Shown here one piece after another: positions 1 through 11,299 of a stretch of 64,000 bases of DNA. Origin of the DNA: Diprion similis (Eukaryota > Arthropoda > Insecta > Hymenoptera > Diprionidae). The stretch lies in assembly GCF_021155765.1 (NCBI RefSeq), contig NC_060112.1:17484001-17548000 (forward strand). The letters run 5' to 3'. Position 1 is the stretch's first letter. Each line of letters starts with the position of its first letter. The notes below the pieces were generated by a model. That model was not told where the DNA came from, ran no database searches, and saw only the letters and a list, made by a program, of their open reading frames with translations. The position numbers were made by a program, and so were the translations under genes.

Positions 1-1615
1 TCGAGTTCGCAGTAGCTCAGGGTGAGTTCTTCCAGATAGGATAAATAACTGAGCGCATCAACGGTCGGGTCATCAATGTTCATAAACGGGTTTCCTTCGA
101 GCGAGAGAACCGTTAAACTTCCCAAATGCTCGAAAAGATCCCGATGAAGACTGTGGAGCGCGTTGTAAGCCAGATTGAGGACCTTCATCTTTGGAAGGGG
201 TTCGTAAGCCACTGGCGAAAACCGACCCTGTTATACAAGGTAATACTAAAATTAATTCATACAATAATGCGGAGGTTACGTCTAAAGGTTTTCTGCCTAA
301 TTTACCCTAAATACATGCGGACCCAGTAGAGGCGTAGTCAACTGGTTGTGGCTGAGGTCAAGCTCGGTTAAATTTCTCAACTGTAGAAAAGCTCCCTCGT
401 CAATTGTGTTGATATTGTTTTTCCGAAGTATTAGCCTGTTGATGCTAACGTTCGGAAAAGCATTCACATGTACGAAAGAATTGTTTTCAAATGAAACTTC
501 CAACAGTGGTTCCTTCGGCCAATTATCATCTTCGAAGTGATCATCCAGATTTCTGCTACTGCAGTCTACTATGCCATCTACAAATACAAAATCACATGCA
601 GAAATTAAACTCGGTTGACGTTTTATTGCCAGCATTATCTGTTATCATAATTCTGTTGATCGTAAATTTATATTTCAATTTTGATTCTGTAAAATTCGAA
701 TGGGTACGATGATAATCCGCTGCAGTAATATCTGATCGTGAGTATAGTGAGATAATCGAATTTCTTCAACAGGTTTTCAAAAAGTTTGTTATGACTCGTT
801 TAATCGCCAAAGATAACCACAATATTCCACAGAAATGAATCAATGAAATTCCACGAAAACAGCGTGACTCGAATTAGCGAAGAGCTATTGTTCAACAATA
901 TATGTTTAATACCACAGTAGAATCAAATCGCATCGTTCGACAAATGAGAGCGATCGATTTTGCGATAAGAGACTCTAACGCAGCTTGTAACTAGAGCAAT
1001 GATCAGGCGACAATAATTTTTCTAGTTTATATTGAGTAACGTACACGCCTAGCGCGTCTAAGTCTATATTATGTCAAACGGTGAGGCTTATGCTGCCAAA
1101 TACAATATTCATGAATCCAAGCAGGTATTGCTGAAAAAGAATGGATAATTTTTGTCAGAAATAATTATGTGCATACCGCAGTCGCTCAAACTGCGTTGCC
1201 GTTACTATGTTCTATATTTTTTCTTATCGCCGCGACAGCACGCAACACTGTAACTTGTGCTACGCGTGTTTTCGTTCTGTGAAACATTACGCGAAGCACC
1301 TTTACCTGCTTCTTACTATGCATGTTTATCCACCTCGAATTGTGAATTATAAAATGAAATTTTACGTCGCCATTAAATGGTGATGGATCGTACAACGACG
1401 AAGGGATTATTGCATGATAGTGGAGCATGTGCTGTACTCGTGTAATGTTAACTATGGATGTGTTCGTGAAGCGAAAATGATAAACTCGTACCTGTGCAGG
1501 TGCAAACTTCGCACATACTCCTTTGGATCGGAGCCGCTGTGACATTCGCCGTGGTAGTATCCTCACCCCGAATCCCATGGGATAAAAAAAAGAGACAAAA
1601 TATTTGAAAAATCAT
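1..1615 (-). CDS. Leucine-rich repeat protein, N-terminal part (runs off left edge)
   Basis: Three exons can be joined on the minus strand: 1615-1492 (phase 1), 577-306 (phase 0) and 227-1, the last cut by the window edge. Donors are gtacga after 1492 and gtaaat after 306; acceptors are tttgtag before 577 and aacag before 227. Lengths are consistent (124 + 272 = 396 = 132 codons). The start at 1615 gives a signal peptide (MIFQIFCLFFLSHGIRG), then a Cys-rich LRRNT-like cap (CEVCTCT-DGIVDCSSRNL). LRRs of the LxxLxLxxNxL type follow: INRLILRKNNINTI, LTELDLSHNQL, MKVLNLAYNALHSL and LTVLSLEGNPF. A secreted or cell-surface LRR protein is therefore likely. The C-terminal part, and so the exact family (connectin-like, LRR receptor or other), is not visible. 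An in-frame upstream ATG at 1720 would put about 35 extra residues before the signal peptide, so I prefer 1615. Confidence 0.88.
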
Positions 1616-2940
1616 GGCGTTCTGATCAAACGTGACACTGAACTGTTGAGTGAACATCAAAATCAGGCTTCTATCAAGTCCCCGGGGCCTCCCTGATAAC
1701 AACTTGTGATAAGATACCATTTTCCGTACACGCGTTACTTATCGAGTGCGAGGTGTTAGGCAGATGGAACGAATTCCATATACAACACACCTGTATTTCA
1801 GATATCTTCTACGTTCCATACCGGTAGAAAAGGTAATTCAAGCGTTTCAACTGCAGGCATATGCGTATGCCGCGATGTTTTTGTTACTCGTATACACGTG
1901 TGTTTTACTAACACACTGTCACCTTGTGCAAACTTATACACGTCTTGACTTATTAATATATCTACGTATGGGCGCACGCACACCGTTTCGTCGCTGTATA
2001 ATACTAGCGTACGACATTATCTGCGTCCAGACGTCGTCTTAAAAAACGAGCGCGTTTCCAGGTAAATATTCGTTAATTTACGCGGCTGATTCATTATTGT
2101 ACGTATACCAAATGTCGATTCATTACTGTAGGATGTTTCCGGGAATTTTTTACACTCTTCAAGATAACTTCGGATTTCCACGCACTTTACACCGATTCAC
2201 CAGAGGTTGTCTCTACAACGCGCCAATTTTACACCCGTAACCCTGAGACTCTGCCTAATACTGCAATTGAATCGTTGTGTCTTATTTCTTTTTTTTTTCA
2301 CCTTTAGAATTCCTACATGATTACGAAAGACTTATGTGACTACAGCCGTCTTATTGTCATGATCAGTTCGTGCGTAATCTAGTCACGTAAGAACATTTTA
2401 TATTCTGGTTAGCAACTTTGTTTACGTATCTAATTAACATATAATTTGATGGTAAAAATTACAATGCATACAATGCATTTACGATACCAAATGAGGAAAT
2501 GTTTTCCTCGAAGTAAAACTTATCCTATGCGTGAGTGTGTGAGATATTTTGTGAAATAATTAAATGTGACCTGAACTTTTGTTCCCAAACAAACCGTCAT
2601 TTATGTAAAAAAATTAGTTTTATAGATGGTCTGATACAAAAGGACGTATAAGTAAAAGACAAGGAGTCTTGTTATCTAAATTATCGTCTTTATTTACTCG
2701 CAAATTACGGTAAAATACACGTAAAAGTGTTGCATGTATATAGAATAGTTGTTCAAACAGAATCCCGCCTGGTCGACAGGGATCGATCGATAAAGCAGAG
2801 CATCGTCGATGAGCCTCTATATTCGAGTGCTGCCATCTGTTATCATCTCGGCCTATGAACACGCGACTCGACTTCTCGAGCGCAGCGAAAAGTATTGAGT
2901 CCGTGACGTCACAAAAGAGAAGAGACGGTGGAAGGAGGAG
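1616..2940. other. Intergenic region between the LRR gene and PKNOX
   Basis: No exon can be supported here. The right end, from about 2760, becomes richer in CG and holds a perfect CRE (see 2904-2911), as expected for a promoter. Open frames at 1746-2042 (+) and 2620-2946 (-) show no domain or splice logic. Confidence 0.6.
2904..2911. promoter_or_regulatory. Perfect palindromic cAMP-response element, TGACGTCA
   Basis: The octamer TGACGTCA is the full consensus for CREB/ATF-type bZIP factors. It lies about 370 bp upstream of the inferred first exon boundary of PKNOX and about 1.3 kb from the LRR start, in CG-rich DNA, so it is plausibly a promoter element. Its function is inferred from position only. 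Confidence 0.5.
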
Positions 2941-2949
2941 GAGCACGGC

Positions 2950-3278
2950 GGATGGTGCATCGAAAAATGTCTACTAATGACACTAATTTATTATCGTTGT
3001 GAATAGTCATGAAACGCAGGTGATCATGGCGGTGTGAAAAGGGTTTGTTTACGTCCACGACGAGCCCGGCTTGATTCGCGACACGTGGCCGAGAATTACG
3101 ACGATTCGAAACGTTATATTCATCCGCGCTTCAACGCAGATCTGAAAAGAATACACGAAAAAAAGAAAGTAAAAAGAACCTCCGAAAAAAGAAACGAGAA
3201 AAGAAGAGGTAAAAAAAAAAACAAGTGAGTCGTGTTGTGTTGTTCACCACAGACTACCTGAAATCATCCAGCAGTTTG
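2950..3278 (+). other. Inferred non-coding first exon of PKNOX
   Basis: CG-rich sequence ends at a strong donor (tttg|gtgagt at 3278/3279). The PKNOX coding start lies after an acceptor at 11249, so a leader exon upstream is required or at least likely, and this is the best candidate seen. The left limit is approximate because no TATA box or initiator decides it. Transcript data would be needed to confirm the join to 11250. Confidence 0.4.
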
Positions 3279-4770
3279 GTGAGTGTACACCCGTTGTTAA
3301 TATGAAGTACACATAGTTTGTTATTTCAGCGGTAGTATAAATATTGGTAACGAGAAATTGAAGGTAATACTCGCATCTGTGGAATGAAATAAACTCGGAA
3401 ATAACGTTAGCCTAGAAGTTGAGGTTATGTTTTCGAGTTGTAGCAAAGAAATAACTACGATGACGATCCTTCGACGCGCTTCGAAGATTATCTCGTTTCG
3501 CGCATAACTTCGGTCAGTAGTAAACGCCCCATTTTTTCTACATTGCAAAGCTGACGGTGAACTTTTTAACAAATAGATAAGATCGATACTAGTTTGGATC
3601 CAGACGACGAACATCCGCAAACGCATGACAAGCGGTAGGTTCTAACGTTACGATTTACTCGCTATAAATTCTGCTGTCCGTATATTTCTTCCATCTACAG
3701 TAGCTAGGCACCTGTAAACTCGCTGTAAACAATCGTCTCCTGACGCGAATCTATGTGGATTTTGAAACTGCAGTATTCGACGTTCGATGAATCAAGTTAC
3801 TGAGTTTTGTATCGTAAAGTTTACCGAAACGGGGTTATTGTGCAATTCCCCGATCGGTATTGTGCACTCGGATACTCGGGGGTAGAAATTAAACAGTTTT
3901 ATAGCTACATTGCGTGACGGAACTTTCAGTCGAGAACACGTCAAGTCCCCTCTAATGCATCTACCTACGTACATTTTAAAATGTATTTAAAAAAAACCGA
4001 CCCGACGTCGTCTGGTGTGAGGTGGTTGCGAAAATCCAAACCGTTTCGGTACAATTTTTCCTGTAAATAATTCGCTTATTCATTCAGCGTAGAAAGCAAA
4101 TGCACGGACAACACGTGCTTCAAATTACGAATTGATAAAAGATGCTCGTCATATGCGTGTACAAACGCACTCGCGCGCAGCAACGGCATATACATATATT
4201 GTTCTCAAATCGAAATTATAGGTTAGTTTCGAATGCGCGTTGCCCGATCCGTGGGATCGCGAAAAGTCAGGGGCGCGCGCATTCTTATTTACACCAGGGT
4301 GGGGATGACGCAGTAGCGTAACTAAAAACTCAAAACTGGTCTGTCCCGCGGATAAAACACATCTTTTTATACAGGTGTGTGATCAGAGCGGCGACGTCGT
4401 TCGATGAGAATAAATTAAGCCAAGCGATAACCGGATCGCCAAAACAACAGTACGGGTACTTCCTGCGTTACGTTTAAACGACGCATTCCTGCAAGAATTC
4501 TTCTTCCTTCGTTCCCAAGCGATATTTCGGTGATTTCGGGTGAAACAAAACAACGTCGCTAGAGTGAATTTCGTGGAGCCAACGCCTCCCAAATATCACC
4601 TTGTGGCGTACGGCCCTTTCGAACACCAAAAAGCACCGAGAGAAGCAGCAGCAGCCAGCAGTAGCTCCGTAGTTTTTGCTCCGCCCTCTTCGCATGAAAA
4701 TGATTGTTCTGGCTCGCGGCAAGGCGGGGAGGGACTTCGGCCATTATTGACGTTTGAGTGACAGACTCAG

Positions 4771-4794
4771 CCGCCGCCGCCACCGCCGCCGCCG
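4771..4794. repeat. CCG/CCA trinucleotide repeat
   Basis: Short run of ccg units with one cca, within CG-rich sequence of the PKNOX 5' region. Confidence 0.8.
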
Positions 4795-7700
4795 GTCTGT
4801 GAAAAATCGACGGCCATTGAAGGCTGCTCATAGGGTGGAGGGGTGTCGCTTTGACTGACAGATAGTAAACACCTAGTACGGGTTCCGTTGATTGAGCGAT
4901 TGAGCTAAAAACACGTGGTTTCCGAATATAATATTCCCCGGCTTTTTTTATACAGCCAAACTGGATCATCTTTCATTCTGTGTTCTTACGTCAAGATACG
5001 GTTGTAACACTACCTACATGTGCGTGTTTTTTTTTTCATATTCAATTTTGTGATTACAATCGTATACGCCGCCCTGCCTAATACCGGTAAAACGGTAATG
5101 TAGTACGTGTCTTCCTATTTCTCTCGTCGTTAGTCAGAGTGAAGAAAAAAAATAAAATTAAATGATGACAGTGATGATAATCTTGGCGAAAACGAGTTTC
5201 CGGCCGGTTTAAAAACTTGAGTATCGAGAGAGATCGAGGTTCGTAAATTTCTTCCCATTGTACTCTTGCTTTTTCAAGAATTTATTATTGAATTCAACTT
5301 AAATTTCTGTTCAATATTTCATAATTCGCATGTTCGATATTACTTGTCATTTTTCATTCCGACGGTATCTATATATCGATTGGAGCACAATTGAATTTCA
5401 CAAATAGTGAGATTGTGTGGTGGTATAAAAGAATATCAACGATTTTATTTCGAAGATATTCATATTTATATGCACGATTGCCTTATCGTTGAGGTAACGA
5501 TAGCCGGGTACGTTGCAATATTAAATTACAGCGAACTCTTATAGCGTTGAAATAAATGCTGACGTAAACGACACGATCCTTTGCAGTGAAACAACAAATT
5601 GTTACTGTCTTGTTCTTTTATTCTTTCACCTCGAGATGCACACGAGCATTTATCCATCACGCCCGCCATTTATTTCCACCGCTCAAGGCGGCAGCGCTCG
5701 TTATATTCCTAAAGACCACGAGTCGTTGCAACGTAATTATTGTAGCAGAGCCTCCTTGTCCAGTGGTGAGCATAACGTTGTGGAACCGCGGTAATTATAG
5801 TTTTTAAAATCCACCTCCTGTTTCTCCAAAGACGCATTTACAACCCGAACGTCGATTCCTCTCTTTTTCTTCTAATCTAAAAAAATCAGAGATATGTAGT
5901 TGCTTGTGAAATGCAAATTAAAATCGTTCAACGTGTTCTTCATCCGATAGTTAAAACTACCAACGACATATTAGATAGCTAAATTTTTTTTCATCAAATG
6001 TCGCACCTGTAATCTTTTCCTGGTCAATAATAATATTCAAATACAGGTTCACCTTGTGATCTATGAACGACCTAAAATGTCGGTCTTTTTCACATTCGAA
6101 TTTGCTCACTATTTTATTGGGAACAATTCAGCGATACGAGTGCGAGACCATTAAAACATAAAATTGTTACCGTGCTGACGTGTGGTAAACACACTTATCA
6201 TGCCGGAAATTTTCGCAACGAAGGCTTCTTCCGTAATTCGATTAAATATACACCGTCCTGTTAGGTCATACTTTCGTCTTTTATTTCTGCCTTACGAACT
6301 ATATGCATGTATTTTTTGCACTTTTTTGCATTCAGTTATAAAAGGTTATAGCCAGATGAATTTTGAATAAATTAATTACTCTCAAGATATGTAGAAAGAT
6401 CGCCGACAGCACGTAAAGCAGAATTTTTATTGCTCATTTCACGATCGTCTTTCGCGTCTGGGTTCTTTATAATATAATCCATACAGAGGTACAATGCCGT
6501 TTAATAATTACTCCCATACATGTATTTCTCGCCTCTTATAACATTTTGCTTATTTTTCGTTGCTGGGTTTTTTTCTTTTTACAGCTCTTCGTTTCTTACA
6601 AAGTTTATCATTCCAATCGATAAGAAGAGTTGCTTGCTGCGGCCTTGATGAGAATGTTCGAAATCCCGTGAAAAAAGTAGAAAAACAATAAAAATAAAGA
6701 AAAAACAACATATTTATGAATAATAAATATATAAATATACTACCAATCGAATTGATCGATTATCGGTAATTTCCTGCTTTCTTTTTAGATATTCCCTTCG
6801 CCTTATATTTTTCGGTTCTTAACCCTTTGTAAATATGCATATAGCCCCGGCTTTATCCAGCTGAGTTGGGAATTGTGGTTCCTTCTCTGGGGCTGCTCAC
6901 GAATTGCCTACCTTATATCCAAACTGAAGTGGTGTGTCCGCACGACCAACCCCTCCGCGTGTCGCGCACCCAATTTCTACATAATTTGACACGAAAAGTC
7001 AACGTCCCTGCCAGTCCGCGTTAAATCCTGGAATTAGGTAGTTGAAACCTGCTTACGTTGAAAGCCCCTTTTTTACCCTGGCTTATTGTTGCCGGAATTT
7101 GCCGAGCGGTTGGTCTCTGAGGGGTTGTTTTTTTAAATTTTTAATTTCTATCGTTATAACGTTGTGAACAGAGCCTTCTGTTACTGATATATCGATGTCG
7201 AATTAATTCAGTAAATATATGCACATTATTATTAAACGTGAACTAACAGTTTTGAATCTCGAAAATTGTATTTCGATAAAAGTTTCGCAAATCTTCCGTT
7301 TCAATCTCGATGAACCATTAATCAAGATTAATTTTTTCTCAATAAATTTGGTAAAAAAGAATAATGTACACATGTATTCAACGAATTCGTATAACATGGG
7401 CAGCGAATTATTCGAAAGATGTTGTCTATTAAAAAATCAAAAAATGAATATATAATAAAAAAAAAAAAAAAAAAAATCAAATCCAAAAGCAATATTCATC
7501 CCTTCAGCGAAATATCTTGTAGCTATATACCAATCTCATCCGCGTACAAGATCTCATTTCAGCGCCGATGTACGTGTAGCTATAGCTATAGGTATAGGTA
7601 TGGGTTATAGGCCGGGACGTTAGGCGGAAGGTACAGGTGGAACAGTGTTATATGTATATATAAGGCAGATGAAAGGGGATGGGGATATTTTTGCGGCGTT

Positions 7701-9573
7701 TCCTGTGGGTTTTGTGCGGCCTAGGATATAGAGGATGAGCGGACCACTGTCAGCGATAATATTTTAAATGAAACCTTGGCTGCGGGCAAACCAACCCCGG
7801 GGGCGATAAATATCGGCTTTGTCGGAAAGATGCGCTCCGAAAGCGCCACTTGCAAGTAATGGCGCCTGTCCCCTTTCCTTTCGCCCTCCCTCCTTCGGTT
7901 CTCTCCAAGCCTCCAACACCCTTTGCCCGGCTTATACCGTAGTCTCTGTCTCTCCTTCTCCTTTTATTCCTCATCCTCTTTCTCATCCTCATCCTCCTTC
8001 CCCTGCTGGCTATGGCTGTAGAGAGACCCTCGCGCCGAGCTTTGCTCTTTTCAACGTTCGACGCGCCTCTTCTTCTTTCTCTATATAGGGTATATGGACA
8101 CCCATGTATACATGCATGCATGTATGTATGGGCATGGAGTGCTTGTGGATCTTTGTAAGAGTGTCGGGTGGGTACGGAAAGGAAACCTAGCAATGGGTAC
8201 GAGCTAACGCGGTACGCGAACAATAAATTGTTACTCAAATCTGTGACATTTTTTTTTTTTTCTTTATTTCTGCATTCGTTTATTCGCTGAGAAGCTACTC
8301 GATTGTGACAGATGCAAGCTCTAAATTCTATTCGGGACACGTGTGTGGTAAAACAGGTAAAGTCAACCGTAGACATTTTCGTACCGTTGTTTTAGATGAT
8401 ATTTTTTTTCGCGTTATACAATAATATACATTGTATATTTACACACAGCGTGGAAAAAATTCAGCTGCGATCGGAATTGCATCGCTTGGTGCAAAATGCG
8501 TGTTTGCGTGCTGTTTGAAATATATCAAACGTTTCTGATCTGGCTGTAGAGTTTGACGATCGATACGTACAGAGAAAGAAAAGAGGGAAAAAAAGAAACA
8601 ACGACACGATAGCAGACAAATCGTACCGTGTCATAATATTTAGGTACCTGGTACACGTACAACATACATATCGTATTAATACCAGTTATATGGGCGTACA
8701 CGTGATTATACCACGCGGTGTAATTCTGAACAAAAAGACAAACGATGTAGGATACACAAATCCATCAGTGTAGCGGGTTTGCCGTTTGGTGTAACTTGTA
8801 TACCCGCATTGTCAGAGGTTCTCGCTGTTTATGAGAAATATAAGTGAATGTGATTCTTCTTACAGTTGAAAAATATTTTCGACATTCCAAGGAGTTTTGT
8901 GGTTTACAAAGTATGTATAGTATAACGAACGGTCGCGTAACGTTTGGATATATATTACTTGTTGGTAAAATTTGGTACAGATCAAATATGAAAATACGGG
9001 AGACGCGGGTTTAAGGTTTGAGAAAAATCCAGGAATACAGCGAACGAACCGCACTTCCGTAGTTTCATAATACATATATTAGGCTTTTCTAGTTACGGGA
9101 TGTTATACACTTTGAGGTGTGTTCTTATAATCGGGGTGGGAGTTTTCACCGATGCTATAGAATTTGATTAAAAGTTTCCGCCGACTCCTCCATCTTTAAT
9201 TAAGGCCGCGAGCAATTTTCCCGATGTCTTGGCCGCGTTGGACGTGGGATGAAGGGAGGGATGAAGGAACGGTCGGCGGGAGGGAGGGAGGGGTTGAAAG
9301 GGCAGCTACGTATAATTTTATCAGTTGCTTTGTGTAAACACCACTCGAGACTCCGAATTGTAGCTATTTCATTCCGTTCGGCTTTTATTGCACATACAAC
9401 ACCCGCCACAGGCCTTCTGTCTCTCTCTCTGCTTGCTGAAACATTCACCCGCGCGTTCGTTATTCAACCATGCAGCTGTTAAAGTATCCCTTGTTTCAGG
9501 TTTCCAAACACGCGCCTCCGCGTTCACCCCGAATATCGCAATAATACATAAATATTTGTGTGGGTGTGGGGAG

Positions 9574-9581
<8 letters not shown>

Positions 9582-9647
<66 letters not shown>
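9582..9647. repeat. (AT)n microsatellite
   Basis: About 65 bp of almost uninterrupted AT dinucleotides. It is likely length-polymorphic and could extrude as a cruciform. Confidence 0.95.
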
Positions 9648-9650
<3 letters not shown>

Positions 9651-10027
9651 ATTTTTTATAATATATATATGTATATTGCATTATATGAGATTGCGGGGTA
9701 GAGAAGAAAAAATACTGCAACACGTGTCGAAGTCTTAACAATTTTATTTTATTTATTTATATATTTATACAAAATTTTATTTATTTATTTTTTCCTCTCT
9801 TCTTGGAACATTTTCACATACGTTGTCGCCGTTGCGCAGTGTTTTATTTATTCATGCGGAGAATCGCGAGGGGCGGCAGGCACCACCGCCAAGGGTTTGG
9901 CGGTTCGAGAGCCGCCGGGTGAAGCTTCTAATGATGACATTTAAATGCAGTAGCGCGAGTCTCATGCTGCTCTCTCTGCTTGCCGGCCTGGCGACTTTCC
10001 TTCCTTCCTTCCTTCGTCCCTTCGTAA

Positions 10028-10058
10028 CGTTCGTTCGTTCGTTCGTTCGTTCGTTCGT
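10028..10058. repeat. (GTTC)n tetranucleotide microsatellite
   Basis: About seven to eight gttc units in a row, preceded by ttcc units from about 9998. Confidence 0.95.
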
Positions 10059-11271
10059 TGTGTTAAAACTAAATTCACACCGAGCAAAGGCGTTACGTTA
10101 TAGGAAATGGAGAACCCGTTGCAGCAATTTGACTGTAGCATCCATTATTCTTGTATAATTCCGTAATCCTCTTATACATACACCTACATAAAAGTATATT
10201 CTAAATGTCAATCAGATATGGTAAAAAGCGTTTCCTTGGAACAACTTATTCAAATTCAAATGGGAAATACTTGCAGATGTTAGTTATGTATAAAATAAAT
10301 CTGCGATATTTCGTATGAACTTTTTGACAACTTATTTAAAGATATTTAAATATAATATAGATTACACTTAAGCGAGAGCGGTCTGTACCAAGGAAAGAAT
10401 TTCCTTCAAGATGAGCACGAACTACGTACCAACATCAGTGGCCTGTGGATGCCGTACATTATATGTAGTATATATGGACCGCTCTGTTAAACACTTAAAA
10501 CTAGCTCAGGATGGAAATCATCGTTTTTTTAATAGGTCTTTATTACTGGAATTTTTTTCAACCTTGTACATAAAGCATGAAAAAGGAAAGAGATAATGAA
10601 TATATATACTTGAATTAGCTAATTTGAACTAGCTAAAATTTGAACAAAATAAAAAATGTGTGTCGCTTCCTGTACGAGCTTGCTAAATAACTTCGCTTAT
10701 TGTCATAAATTACTGCCAATAAGTTTATAAAGTTTCATTATGTTTAATTACTTTGAAGACATAATAATAAAAAAGCTATTTTCGAATTAAAGTGTTATAT
10801 TATATTAATGTATATTTGTATGAGTATTATTTCGTATGTTGTCGAGTTTGAAAATTATAGAAATGTATTATTGAACTGACGATAAGTAGAAAAGATTGTG
10901 TATACCGAACCCCATGAAGAGCCCTTTGCAAAGTTTATAATTTGGAAAAATCTGTCTTACATATTTACAAACTACTAAGTCAGTAGCTACTACCGTCAAA
11001 GAATGTTAGAAGTCTGAAGTGAAACAAAATTAGCCACTGGAATTCGGGCTCACAAAGTTAGGAAGTAAATAAAAAAATTTCCAGTTTCCTGTGTTCCCTT
11101 TTTAGAAGAACCATTGAAAACTGATTATGGTTCGATAATTTACATTACATTTATCTACTTACAGGTGAATCCTCGTGGGAAGAAAACTTGTCAGAGAAGA
11201 AAGAGAGAAACTTATCTTTTTTTTCCTTCTATATATAAAAGTGTATCAGGCCCCGGAGGACTTGGGTGACA

Positions 11272-11295
11272 ATGGCTAGTTCGAGAGTGGAATGA
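11272..11295 (+). promoter_or_regulatory. Short upstream ORF in the PKNOX leader
   Basis: An ATG in a good context (acaATGg) opens a 7-codon frame, MASSRVE, that stops 4 bp before the PKNOX start at 11300 and is out of frame with it. It lies inside the exon beginning at 11250, so it would be in the mature leader and could reduce or gate translation of the main frame. Confidence 0.55.
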
Positions 11296-11299
11296 TAGG

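Larger units (their letters stand above)
3279..11249 (+). other. Long 5' intron of PKNOX (inferred), no coding sequence seen
   Basis: About 8 kb of AT-rich DNA between the candidate leader exon and the acceptor at 11248-11249 (pyrimidine run, then gtgtatcag). It contains CCG-rich low complexity (4771-4794), poly(A) near 7451-7473, a CT-rich stretch (7860-8010), an (AT)n tract (9582-9647) and a GTTC repeat (10028-10058). The 208-codon minus-strand frame at 7750-8376 is low-complexity Arg/Lys-rich sequence antisense to the CT-rich tract. I see no gene inside. Confidence 0.45.

Noticed and set aside
7095-7125. tRNA-like D-arm sequence (gccgagcggttggtc)
   Set aside because: No matching acceptor stem, anticodon arm or T-loop (GGTTCRAAT-type) can be found around it.
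7750-8376. 208-codon minus-strand frame
   Set aside because: Driven by a CT-rich tract (Arg/Lys-rich antisense translation), no domain, inside the inferred PKNOX intron.
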